From the NCBI GenBank assembly GCA_043228905.1, contig JBHGNT010000005.1, positions 7,130,001 through 7,194,000 on the forward strand: a DNA stretch of 64,000 nucleotides. The letters run 5' to 3'. Every line of letters begins with the position of its first letter. Position 1 is the first letter of the stretch. Below are positions 1-11,934 of the stretch, piece by piece. Source of the DNA: Azolla caroliniana. Taxonomy: Eukaryota; Polypodiophyta. Position numbers and translations under genes: made by a program. Below the pieces are notes generated by a model. It saw only the letters and a program-made list of their open reading frames with translations. It was not told the DNA's origin and made no database searches.

Positions 1-3000
1 AGAACAGGTTTTACCTTCCTTCACCGAGAATATGGAGAAAATACTGACATTGAAAGTGGTAGAAGATCCTTCTGCTATTCAAATTCCTGAACCTCAACCT
101 TCGCCATCATATGACCCAGGTGCTTAATCCTCTTATTTGTATCATTTTGTACTTTTTGGTCTTATTTTTCGTATGAAATACAAATCACATTGCTGCTGCA
201 TTTTACATTCATAGTGGGTTCACTCATTATTTAATGTAGTGTTCTCATGTATTCACATAGCACATTTACATTAGAACTGAGATTTTTTTTGTTCCTCTGT
301 GACGTCAATGCATTATAACAACTGCAATGAAGACTTTCAAGCAAACATTGGCAAGTATTAGGAAAATGCAGTTACACGGCTACATAAATCCAAGATTATG
401 TGTGTCACAATTTACTGCCATCTCTAGCTAGGGAGCATTAATACAGAATATTGGACAAAGTGTTGGATGGAAAATTTCTGATTACAAACAGTTTGGGTTG
501 AGTCTTAGATTGAATTCAAATGCCATCTCCAACCAGGAAGCATCAATTCAAAATTAGAGAAAAGTTTTGGATTGGGAACCTGCAATGATTAAGAATTTTG
601 TTTTGAGTCTCGGAGTGAGAATTGTGATGGCTAAATGGCATCTCTAACTAAGTAGTATCAGAGTGACAATTGTGATGGCTAAATGTCTGCAAATCTGCAG
701 AGTTGCAAAGTTAAAAATTTCCACAATAGAGTAATGTTTTTTATCTTGGGTTGAGCGAATTTATCGTTTAAGTGTCATCTCTATTAGGTAGCATCGATAT
801 GCAATGTCAGCAAAGGTTTGGATTTAGAATTTGTGATGGTTAAGAGTCTGGTTTTGATAATGTCTACTTTTAGTTGGTGGAAGATCCTTCTGCTCTGTAA
901 CCATTTTGGACATATAATCTTCTTTATTTTATAATGTTTTATCCAGATTATTTCTTCTAGTTGTCAAATCTCCATTGGAACTCTACTATATTAAATAGTC
1001 GTGTGGTAAGATTGCATCCTGACTGATAGACTCTGGGGAGTTACTATAACTGATTCATTATGATTGAATATGTGGAATATAAGGACATTCAAAATACATA
1101 TTTCCTAGTTCTCGGGGTGAGTATATCCAGGGATTTTACAATATGAACTCCTAAACATGGAGGTTGGAATTGCCTTATCTCGGAAAGTTTGTATAGAATG
1201 ATTGCTTATCTCATATCTAACATCAACATCAATCAAGGGGCCAACCCATCAATGGTTGACTGACACTTTACACTTTCCTCAGTAGGGTTTAGGGTTAAAG
1301 AATGAAGAAAAATGTATTAATTTCTACCAAAAGCAAAAATCACAGATGAGTTCACAACAAGACAACTTATAAATAATTTATAGTGAAAAACTGAAGTTTG
1401 GGCTCAGAATGTCCATTGTTGATGCACTAGAGTAAAGAGTTTACAATAACGTGGCATACATCTTCTGTGACAAGCAACGATGAGTTTGATCTTTCTAAGT
1501 TAGAGAAGGAACACCCCAATGCTTATATTATGCACAGTTTATTTGGACTTTCATGTGCATTATTTTGAATTAAGAAAGAATTAACTTCTTTTCATCATGT
1601 CTCTTTTGATCACAAAGAATATGATTTCAGGATTATCTGGCATGGACCTTGTACTGGCAGATGCCGAAAAAATAAAAGGTTATGTAGACAATGCTGTTTT
1701 CTGGTTAATGGCGTGGAGAATCCCATTACAACCATTCTATAACCCACATATGGTAGCGTCGTATTTTAACAGAAGACCTCACGTTTTGTTGTTTCGTATT
1801 ATTCAGGTGAGATATGTTAATGTACATTTTGAACTGTTTGTATGTTTTTACCTTCCACACCAATAGTACTAGATATGGGTTGCATTTTTATGGAAAGTTT
1901 TGTTTATTTATCAAATCAGGTCCTACTTATATTTTACATGCACTTGTACCTGAAAATTTGACAAAGCTTGATTTTGGATATCTGTTTCAACTATATGATT
2001 AGTTTTGTTATTGTTGAAGATATGTGCAGTCTTTGCTTCTGCATTCACTCAACTAGAGGTTGAGAAGCTTTTGAAACCCAAGGATGAAAGTTTTGCACGG
2101 ATAAGAGGAGCAGAGCTTACCAAAGAAGCTTTGATCAAGCTTGGACCTGCATTTATTAAAGGTTATTTTTCTTCCTGACTGTGTGGTATTTCTATAATTT
2201 TCTGCCTTAATTCTGTTGTTTGGAATTGTGTAGTTGGACAATCCCTCTCAACTAGAGGGGACTTAGTCGGTGAAGATATTGCAAAGGTTTCCCTCCTTAT
2301 AACTCATTTCCTACAATCAATTTAAATAATATTGGGATTAATATGCTTCTATTTCTAGGTTATGTCTGAGTTGCAAGATAATTTGCCTCCATTCTCAACA
2401 TGTACAGCCATTTCTATAATTGAGGAGGAACTTGGATTTCCTATGAACATGGTTTTTTCTTACTTCTCAGATACACCTGTTGCTGCTGCATCATTTGGTC
2501 AGGTCAACAATTTAGCATTATTAATGCATCACTATTAAATAATGCGGTGTTATATATGGTGGTAGTTTGTAGTTGAGATTATGGAAATTCTAACTGTGTC
2601 CACCTTTATGTGTATGCCGTAGGTCTATAGAGGGACAACAACTGATGGCCAAGATGTAGCTATTAAAGTGCAGCGCCCTAACGTCTTACACGTGGTAGCT
2701 CTTGATATTTACATACTTCGCATGGGGGTGAGTGTTGACAACATTAATGTTTTACTGGAATTTCATATACATGTGCTGGTTCATTCTTTGATTGTGCTGC
2801 ATATCTGTTTGATAGTTGGATGCTCTTCGAGTAATTGCTAAGCGAAGAAGTGATCTGAAACTTTATGCTGATGAGTTGGGACAAGGTTTATTTGGAGAGC
2901 TAGATTACACTCGAGAAGCTGCCAATGCTGCAGAATTTGAGGTCTGTCTTTAAAATATTCTCTACGTGATCACATCTTTTGAAAGTTGCATGTATATGTG

Positions 3001-6000
3001 TTGGATATGATTATCTTCCTTTGAGCAAATGGTTTAGGGTTACTATCTGACATCCGAATGTGATTTAAACTCATATCTTAGGCAGCACACTCAAAAATTG
3101 CATTCTTGAAAATACCAAAGATCCTAAGGAATTTGTCAACAACAAAAGTCTTGATAATGGAGTGGATACATGCGGATCGCCCTGGGGAAATGTTACAGAT
3201 TGCACGTTCGCCAAATTATAATGAAGATGCTGATTTTAGAGAGAAACAACTTGAAGCAAAGCGTCGTCTATTTTCTCTGGTATGGTAATTTAAGCGCATG
3301 AATGTAGAAACAAATGGTTTCTGTGCTTAAATATAGGATGGTGATTGTGGAGCTATTTCTTATGTAGGTCAACAAAGGGATTGAGGCTTCACTAGTCCAA
3401 CTACTTGAGACTGGTATTCTACATGCTGATCCACACCCAGGAAACATGCTTTACACAAGGGAAGGAAAGTTAGTGTAAGTTATATTGACTCACATATGTC
3501 TTCATATGGCTAAAACTGTTACACGTATAGGTGTATGGGAGAGTTAAGGATGTAATGCATAAGGTGTGTAATGTGTAATGTGTAAGGTGCAATGTGCAAT
3601 GTGTGAGTGTGTACACATGCACATTTGGCTTTTTGTGTGCATGTGTACAAATGTGAGAGAGTGGGGTACGTAGGTGTAACTACCTCCATTTGCCTTTTTG
3701 TATTGTCTCGTAACGCTCAGATTTTGTACTATATAAACCCCACCCAGGGGGCATGAAAAAAGGAAGAATAGTGAGTTACCTCTCAACATTGTGTTTCGTT
3801 TCCCTCTCATTCTCCCTCTCTCCCCTCACGTCCAAACCCCTTTGGGAGGGGGGTGGAGCAAGAACAGCTCCAACCCCCACCCATAAACACTGAACCCCCC
3901 TTAGAATAAGTCCCTCTCTCTCTCTCTCTTTCTCTGCGATTTCTGCAGAATTTCTTGATGAGAACGACTCCTCCCCAACATTCTCCTATCCTCTGCAACA
4001 AGATTGGTTACTTTTTGGCTTGGCTGTATTTTGGAAGAAAAAAAACTCTACAAAAATGGAGGTCCAGCACGAAAGCAAGCCAAGAAGCATGAGAAGCACT
4101 AGAATTACTAGAAACACTCATTTTTCATCATCAGCCCCTCCAGTTCGAAGAGGAAGAAGATGCATCAAAATTATTTGATCCCTCTGATCCTTACTGCTCG
4201 GCAAATCGGATGGTCTTAAAGGATTCCTAACTGATCTTGATGCTATTGCAATGGATTTCAATAGAGACAACCGATGGCCGAACAGAGAACGACCGACAAT
4301 TGGCCTGACAACTAGCTGGACAGATGTCCAACAACCGGCCCAGTAGACGTCCGACAGTTGGCCGGACAGACCGCCGGACAGACGTTCCGGCAGCTGGCGA
4401 TGGCCAGTGGACTGAAACAGCCAGGCCGGACAGGCGGTCGGCGGACAGGCGGTCCTATAGTTGACCGGACAGACTACTGGCAGACGACGATCACCAGACA
4501 TAGAGACGGCAGAGCTGTCCAGCCGGCGGACGGGCTGGTTGAGACAGCCAAAGAGAGCTCGGCCGAGGCAGCCGACCAGAGGGGATGACCGGCGGGTGGG
4601 GACGGTCAGTGGACCAAAATGGCCAGGCCGAGGGATGGCGATGGCCACGGACATAGACGTCCGACAGCCGGCCGCTGTACAGAGACAGCCGCATAGAGCC
4701 GGTTGGACAGATGCATTGACAACCAGCCAAACAGCTGGCGGATGACGCCGGCAGAAACAGCCGGACAAATGGCGATGGCCGGCGGGCGGACAGAGTGACG
4801 GCCGACGAACAGACAAAGATAACGGCAAGAAAAAGAAGAGAAGCAGAAGAAACAACAGAAATATTAGACGCAGAAGAAGAAGAAAAAGCAAGAAGGAATG
4901 AAGAAGAAAAAGAAAGAGGAAATAGCAACAGAAGAAGGAAAGCACGCTGAAAGGAAAACAAGGAAAAGAAGAAGGAACATAGATTCTGTTTGTAGGAAGG
5001 CTGGAACAAGGAGGATGAAAGAGGAAGAGAACCTGAATCAGAAGGTGATTGAGAAGAAGAAGAAAGAACAAATGGATTGATATCCAAAAAGATGCGGATG
5101 GATTGGTAGTGGATGAATTGGTAGTAGAAAAGAAGAAAAAGAAGAACAGAGACAGAAGAGATAGAAAAGGGAAGAAGAAAGAGAGGAAGAAGCAGAAACG
5201 ACGATGGCTGAACAAGAAAGAAGAATTTGAAGACAGAAACGAAGAAGAAGATATAAAAGAGAGAGAAGAAAGAGAAGAGGGGCAGAGAGGAGAATTTCAA
5301 AAATCGGAGGGCAAATGGAGAAATTTCCAAAACTGAAGGGCAATGATAAAATTTCAAAAACTCGAGCGTGGATAATAAAATTTAAAAAACCAAGGGGTGT
5401 TAACAAATTTTTTAACACAAGACCACTCACACAAATGAAGAAGAAGAAAAAAACACACACCTAAATCTTTTAAGACTTAAAAGTAGAGGTATCAATTGGT
5501 GTGTGATCCAATCGTAACAATTTTTGTGTCATGCTGACCGAGGGGGAAGGTTCATGTCAAGTGAGGTCTGATTGAAGTTATTGATCAAAATGCAATGTTT
5601 CGGTCAAGGGATTTCCGACCGACGAGAGAAGAGAAGACCGATGGAGTTCTGGTCTATGAGTTTTTGGCATGGGCATGTGAGTTCGACGTGCAATGCAATG
5701 TCCCATAGGCGTGCCATGTGTTACCCGTATAGGTGTACGGGAGGGTTGAGGGTGTAAGGCATAAGGTGTGTAATGTGTAAGGTGCAATGTGTGAGTGTGA
5801 GGAAGAGTGTGTACATATGCACATTTTGCTTTTTGTATGCATGTGTACAAATGTGAGAGTGGGGTAAGTAGGTGTAACTACCCCCATGTGGCTTTTTGTA
5901 TTGTCTTGTAGCGCTCAGATTTTGTACTATATAAACCCCACCTATGGGGCATGAAAGACAAGAAGAATAGTGAGTTACCCCTCAACATTGTGTTTCGTTT

Positions 6001-9000
6001 TCCCTCTCATTCTCTCTCATTCTCATTCTCATTCTCTGTCTCTCTCCCTCTCCCCTCACGTTCGAGCCCCCTTGGGAGGGGTTTGGAGCCGTTCTTGGCT
6101 GCAGCCCCCATGCAGTGCTGGAGGTTAAGAAATTACACAAGGAATTTGAGGACCAATAGCTGCAACTCGCCCTCGACTTGGAGCGATACGAGCAGGAGCG
6201 AACCCAAGAGACTATCTTGGAGGACCAAGGAAGAACGGAGGATGAAAGCAGCGAAGACATCCTAGAGGTTCCGAACCAATTGGACGCTGAGGCTGAACAA
6301 AGGGAGGAGGCAGAACACGACGCAGAGGTGCAAGCCGACACCGGCAAAGATAGGGCAGAACCGACGGAGCAAAGGCTCCCACGCAACGAAGAACGGCCAC
6401 AGCCAGAGAACGAACGGGAGAGGAAGCTGGAGGCCACGCTACAATGTGAGCCGAATGCTGAAGACCAACTAACGGATACAACTGACAATCAACCGACCGA
6501 GGTACAACTGACCAATCTCGAGCAGGCGGCCGAGTTCGAAACCAAAGCAGATGGCTTGTGGCAATTGCCGAGCATCTTGCGCATTTTTTATGAAAAGTAA
6601 AGAGCAACAGTTTTGCAATGCTTTTTTTAAATTATGTTTTATTTTTGGGTTCGACATCTAAGGCACAATCCCACGGACGTGCCAGGTGTTACCTGGTGGG
6701 ACAAGTGGGACAAGGTGTGAAACGAGCAAAGGGAACCAAGCACCACAGACAGCCGAATAAACGGAGCCGAGTATTGTAACGGCCCATGCAAAGGCTATAA
6801 AAACCGAATGATCAGAAGCATAGAGAGATATAGGTAGATATCAGGCCAGAGATAGATAGATGGAGGTCTACGCCAGAAAGTGAGGAATAGGGAGAGAGAG
6901 AGAGAGCGCTTTACCGATAATTATTGGTACTTGTATCTGTGTATGTATGTACTATAATCGAATATACTTTCTTGTGGGCAACTCAAGTGTTCTTTCTTTT
7001 TAAGTCTGGTATAGAGGTACGGTCTGTGTAGGAATCGTGGGTCTGGGATTGGTCGTAGCCGACCCAGTCGAATACTGTTCCTTGTGCTGTCAGTTGTAGC
7101 AATTCTGAGTGGATAGGTCTGAATAACGGTCTGTACGTGTCATGAGTGCAGTAAAGTCAGTATACCACGTAACGATCTGAATAACAGGTACAGCAGGGTG
7201 CCCGTAACCCCCAACTCTCCTTCGGACCAAAATACCTTGATCCGATTACTCAGGAAGAGTAATCGACGATGTTACTCCAGGAGGGAGTAACAAAAACTTC
7301 AGTAAGATCATGATACGACATCCCAAAGCCTCGAATAAATAAATAAAAAGTACAACTGAGTTTTTGAATGCTATGTTGCTGCATTTCATACAAATATTTA
7401 TGCTTAAGCTTGCTTCTTTCAGACAAAAAATGAATGCATTAAGTGCTTAATCTTAGAAAGATTTAATGGTAAGACTCTTTATAGGTTTTTGGATTTTGGT
7501 CTACTTTGTCGAATGGAGAAACGTCATCAATTGGCCATGATTGCGTCTGTTGCACATATAGTAAATGCAGATTGGAAAAATTTTGTTCAAGATTTAGCTG
7601 ATATGGAAGTTCTTCCAGCGACAGTTGATCGCATGTCAATAGCCATGGTAAGCATTGTTGCTCTCTAGCTCTGGGGTTCCCTATTGAAGTAGAGATTAAT
7701 GTAGACTTAGTACTTAAATATATTTATGCAGGAACTAGAAGAAGTATTAGGTGACACTGTGCCTCAACAAGGAATCCCAGACATTAAATTTAGCAAGGTT
7801 CGTTTAGAGTTTGTGATCATTATTTTATGAGTGAAATATATGAATTTTAACTCTTGAATGTAGTTATCTACATCAGGCACAATGAAAAACTGCTCCAGAT
7901 AAAGTAATACACTTTTCTTTTTGTTTGGAGGATTGTTCTTACCAAATAATGTGGGAGACTCGCATGGCATTTGATACTGCCTAGAAATGCATGATTTCCA
8001 TGCTCTGATAAATGCAGTAGGAATATGGTCCGATAATCTGTGTAGTTATTACAATTTAATGCCACAAATTTTGCCTTATGCCATGGAAACTATTGACCAA
8101 TAGCCATAACTCTATTATACTTGATGAACAAGTGCCATACTCCTTGAGTTGGTAGAACGTACAAGAAACAAAATACCCTTCCTATGAAACATGTCAGGTG
8201 AATGTAGATCACATATAAAAAAACATGGATCTGTTCTTGCACATGATTCTTCAGAAACTTATGGTAGACCCAACATTTGAATCTTGTGCATATTTTACTA
8301 TTTGTGGTAGGTGCTTGTGAAAGTGTTGGCTATTGCTTTAAGGAATCAGTTCAAAATGCCGCCGTACTTCATTCTTGTTCTACGCTCCATAGCTTCATTG
8401 GAAGGTGAGAATCTTCGTTTTGTTGTGGGGTTGGCATGAATATTTGCTTTCTCGTTATGAAAATTAATGCTTTATTGATGTCTATATGTTGCAGGATTGG
8501 CTTTGGCAGTTGATCCAGATTTCAAGGTGTTTGGAGCATCATATCCTTTCGTAATACAGAGACTTCTGACTGAAAACTCACCTCCGTTAAGAAAAGTTTT
8601 GATATCTGTAAGTATTTATCTGTAAATGTTCTGGTTATCACATCTTTCTGGATGGAAAAACTATCGTAAGGCAGGCAAAATGCATGGGGTTTGTACAACT
8701 GCATTTTCGTACTTTTTGTCTGAAACTAAGTGTAGCTCTTGAAATTTCCACATCCTGTTGGATATTTACACTTACAATGTTCTCTTTTCTACCCACAATA
8801 GTCGTTTTCTCCTTGTCCATCTCAGACATGATTTTATTGTGCACGGCTTATGCACTGAAGAGAACTAAATTAATCAACCAAAGATCATCAACTAAACACA
8901 ATGGGCCAAAGGGGTTTTATATACAAGTCATCAAGGGACTGCCACATCCACTCGAGTACAATTCCGTCATAACAATATCTGATATTCTTTGACCACATTT

Positions 9001-10995
9001 ACACTTGAGAACTAACTAGATATCACAATCTAGCTCTTTGTGCAACTAGATAGTTCACATGGATTACAATAAAGTGTGCTCACGCACTTTTTCACACATT
9101 GTCCTTTTCTTCATAAACACATGTTCACACAAGTTGAGCTTGATTCTCAACACTTAGTAATTGACCCATTAGGGCAAGCAACCTAATGTTTTGTAAGAAA
9201 CTTAAAGAATGTCTAGAACCTTCCAGAGTTACTAGAACCTTAGAGAATGTCAAATTTTAGTTCTTCAGTACAGGTCACTGTTGTAGAGGTAGAGCTCCTG
9301 TTGTTATCATTCTCAGTTATGAGTGACCCGTTAGGGCAAGTAACCTAATGTTTTATAGGAAACTTCGAGAATATCTTGAACCTTACAGAGTTACCAGAAA
9401 CTTGGAGAATGTCAAATTTTAGTTCTTCAGTACAGGTCACTGTTATCATTCTCAGTTTTACTTGTGTTTCAGACCTCTGCTGATATAATGTAATAACTTT
9501 CTTCTCCATTGTTTCTGTATTGATTAACTGTCCATGCATTCTCTGTTTCCTATGCATTAGTAATAAATAACACCACGAGATGTAACCATGGTTTTGATCC
9601 CATATAGGCCAACAGGATATTCCAGAGAAATAACTAAGATCATTCTTTTTTCTCTCTCAACACAGCTTTTATTTTTTATATTTAAATTATTGGTTCAGTT
9701 GTTTGCAAATACCTTTTATGCAAACCACAAACCATGAACAATTCCAGAAGCTTAGCTGTAGTTTGATGATGTGGCTTGAGTCTAGAACTTGAAACTGTAA
9801 TTTCAAATGTTTCAGAAGAAAAGAGTGTTTTCTTTTTCAATCTGGATTTATTCTTTTTTGTTATTTGCAGTTAATATTGAATGACAAAAAACAATTCCGC
9901 TGGGATCGAGTTGCATCATTTGCAACGCTTGCAAAGCAACATTCACTGTGAGTATTTACACCATTACAAAAATAGCATTCACGTTTAGTATTTTGACTAT
10001 TTTCAAAAATGACGAATGATGTAATGGATGTTTGTTCTTAATGCAGGAAGAGGGCTGCCCTTGAGACAGGTATGGAGCCACCAACAGGTGATACTATTCC
10101 TGAATTTAACATAGACAATGCGAATCCAGAGTTGATTCCCCTTCTTGTAAACGTTCTTTCATCTGAGAAAGGAGCTGCTTTCAGGCAGCTTATCCTCGAA
10201 GCAGTATGCATCTTCCAATCCTCCATTTTCTTTTCAGGACACTACAGTTTTTTCAAGAGATTAATATTTTTTTTATCTGGGAAAAACTCTGTAATACCCC
10301 AAAGTTCTCATTTTTCTCCAAATGCCCTGGTCAGTTCCTGAAAGTGCAATTATATGTGCGCTATTTTGAGCACACTTAAATGGTCAATAAGAAATGAAAT
10401 GCTCACTTCATCCCTTTTGGGAAATAAAGAACTTGGGGTTATTTCAGAGTTTCCCCCTTCTTGTTTCTTTCTTTCCTGCAAGCCTTCTGTTGTCCAAAGA
10501 AGACCTACATAGCAACACACTTCTTTTGTGCAGGATACTTTTGATCTTGCTGGTACTTTCAGCTCAAGGAAGGCCTCAGCAGTTCGGAGGAGCATCGCCT
10601 TGAAACTTTCAGATGTTCTATATCAGTTTGGAAAAGATTACCTCAAAGAGCATTTCCAATTTGAGGTTCAAAATACAGAATTAATATCGCAAACAGTTCC
10701 ATCTCAATCATCATCAGCATCAGATAAGGCATTTACAGATGACATGAAATCGTTGACGAATTGTTCTGACAAAGTTGATATCACGTTGCTAAGAAGCAAG
10801 CAAATGCAAGCTCTTCTTCAAACATTAGTGGCCAGGCTTAGAACAAAGCCATTGTTGATGATATATACTGGATGGATCGGTTTTACAATGATCTGCTATG
10901 CTATGGCTATTGCAGCTCACAAGCTTTTAGTAGCATCTTTTGATGGGTACTTTGATAGATCCTCAAAAACATCATCTCAACTTATCACTGTATGA
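1..10995 (+). CDS. ABC1K/UbiB-family atypical kinase, probably plastid (5' partial)
   Basis: Sixteen exons are visible: 1-119, 1631-1806, 2020-2161, 2234-2286, 2359-2502, 2623-2727, 2816-2941, 3082-3279, 3368-3474, 7485-7647, 7732-7797, 8311-8404, 8495-8607, 9871-9947, 10047-10203 and 10534-10995. All junctions keep phase and give 766 residues to a stop; the start lies before the window. Seen: KVGQ (the family KxGQ motif) across the 2161/2234 junction, an Ala-rich AAASFGQ loop at 2482-2502, the ATP-site Lys in VAIKVQRP (AAA at 2665-2667), HADPHPGN at 3422-3445 and DFG at 7492-7500. Known: these define the ABC1/ADCK/UbiB family, whose plant plastid members act at plastoglobules and thylakoids in prenyl-lipid (tocopherol, plastoquinone) metabolism. 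Inference: the length and C-terminal extension fit a plastid ABC1K, but the transit peptide is off-window and I cannot choose the subgroup. The last exon ends with a hydrophobic stretch (about 10855-10935) that may be a membrane helix. A mobile element sits in intron 9. Confidence 0.93.
416..880 (+). repeat. Degenerate tandem repeat, about 105-137 bp units, in ABC1K intron 1
   Basis: Four units beginning near 416, 521, 636 and 773 share a core that starts TGCCATCTCTA, followed by AGCATCAAT, then GATGGCTAA and GTTTTGAGTCT. The copies are clearly diverged, so the array is old. It lies wholly inside the intron between the exons ending at 119 and starting at 1631. No coding potential was found. 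Confidence 0.6.
3517..3870 (+). repeat. LTR-like block, copy 1
   Basis: This is the direct repeat of 5719-6100. It opens TGTTACACGTATAGG, contains strings of the type AAGGTGTGTAATGTGTAA, a TATATAAACCCC promoter-like box at 3730 and a pyrimidine-rich leader. Small indels separate the copies, so the pair is not recent. Confidence 0.7.
4280..5340. repeat. GC-rich CGGACAG-type repeats followed by a purine tract
   Basis: From about 4290 to 4800 the sequence is built from short interspersed words such as CCGGACAG, GCCGGCGG and GACGTCCGACAG, far more GC-rich than its surroundings. From about 4810 to 5340 the + strand is almost pure A/G (GAAGAAGAAG words). Long ORFs occur on both strands here, but all are low-complexity and none resembles a known protein. 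The tract is internal to the LTR-type insertion. Confidence 0.65.
5719..6105 (+). repeat. LTR-like block, copy 2
   Basis: This is the direct repeat of 3517-3870, opening TGTTACCCGTATAGG with TATATAA at 5928-5934, the same distance from the start (209 against 213 bp). It continues into the Glu-rich region at 6110-6600. Confidence 0.7.
6178..6600 (+). pseudogene. Glu-rich gag-like remnant inside the LTR insertion
   Basis: This is an open frame of about 140 residues rich in Glu, Arg and Gln, without the zinc knuckle or protease expected of an intact gag-pol. An in-frame stop lies just upstream in what looks like the same coiled-coil-like frame. The most economical reading is a decayed internal fragment of the LTR element. 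No specific family match can be claimed from sequence reading alone. Confidence 0.35.
9163..9470 (+). repeat. Tandem duplication, 162-bp period, in ABC1K intron 13
   Basis: The block beginning GACCCATTAGGGCAAG at 9163 recurs as GACCCGTTAGGGCAAG at 9325. Both continue through AACCTAATGTTTT, a run of GAACCTT words, and TCAAATTTTAGTTCTTCAG. The copies differ at several positions. Intronic, with no gene. Confidence 0.75.
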
Positions 10996-11429
10996 TATGA
11001 ACTGCTCAAACCACTGCAGAAACTTCTTTCTTGTAAATGAATCATCCTCTTACCATATATATCCTTGAAGAGTCTGGCTCAAAAGAGTAATGGAGAATGG
11101 CTTGGGTTGGCTTGCCAATATATGACACATACAACTAAAATGTGCAAATAGTGGCATTACATTTCCTGCTATGTAAGGAATACAAAGAATATTGGATTGC
11201 AAATACACAATGCATTATATTTTACTGTAGCAATGTTAACCCATGTCCATAGCTTCAGCTATTGAATTCATCCTTGATTTCTATTGTTGAAGCCTATCAA
11301 CAGTTAAGTTCCCAGTTAAACCTACTAGTGAAGCAGCGCTGAATGCGCAAGAGAATCTGAAGTTCCCAGTTTATATTTGCCTCCTTGTGGTGGTACTACA
11401 AATCTGTATTATCTTTTACAAACTATGAT

Positions 11430-11693
11430 GTATTATTATTATTATTTTGAATACTTCGTTGTCATGTATGCATCATTGGTCCCAAATTTAAAAGCACTTG
11501 AGGTACCTTAGGATCAGTTGGGTAAAATTACCAGTTATATATGGAATCTATTCATTGGAACAGCATATTATTATTATTTTGAATACTTTGTTGTCATGTA
11601 TGCATCATTGATCCCAAATTTAAAAGCACTTGAGGTACCTCAGGATCAGTTGGATCAAATTACCACTTATATATGGAATCTATTCATTGCAAC
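11430..11693 (+). repeat. Tandem duplication, 132-bp period
   Basis: There are two units with few differences. Each runs from an ATT-repeat through TTTGAATACTT, GCATCATTG and AAAAGCACTTGAGGTACC to ATGGAATCTATTCATTG. The ORF spanning it is only the repeat read through. Confidence 0.8.
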
Positions 11694-11934
11694 ACCAAAA
11701 AATGTTTTTCTTCATACTTCGTTGAGAATCATAATACTTTACTTCAAGAATTCAAATGTGGATTTCAACCCTACATGCGTAAGCTACCTAATTAGCTAGT
11801 AGCTACATGAATGTATGCAAGTTTGAGTGATGGTGAATGAGGCTTCTCATGGAAAACATAAAAAGTTGGACTTTTCGACAACATTGTGACCTAATCATTT
11901 TTTGTTTAAGGGTTTTATGGGATGGATGACTCTA

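Larger units (their letters stand above)
3517..7292 (+). mobile_element. Composite LTR-type insertion in ABC1K intron 9
   Basis: The insertion starts TGTTAC (3517) and ends GTAACA (7292), the inverted TG...CA termini of LTR elements. It is flanked by a perfect 5-bp duplication, AAAAC, at 3512-3516 and 7293-7297. Inside, the block beginning TGTTACACGTATAGG at 3517 recurs as TGTTACCCGTATAGG at 5719; both run to a TATATAA box (3730 and 5928) and a C-rich leader. A third TGTTAC boundary at 6687 has its own TATAAAA box (6796) and could be a 606-bp LTR ending at 7292. The bases just before 5719 and 6687 are also alike (CCCAYRGRCGTGCCA). I see no reverse transcriptase or integrase, so it is non-autonomous. 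The two outer ends are of different LTR types, which suggests a nested or recombinant structure. TATA boxes point in the same direction as the host gene. Confidence 0.75.

Noticed and set aside
4118-5357. Long minus-strand ORFs (365 and 288 codons)
   Set aside because: They translate a purine-only tract and CGGACAG repeats into Ser/Phe/Leu and Arg/Pro runs. They overlap one another in different frames and match no family.
5982-6607. Minus-strand ORFs of 168 and 131 codons inside the LTR insertion
   Set aside because: They are shadow frames opposite the Glu-rich gag-like remnant and its pyrimidine leader; no conserved motifs.
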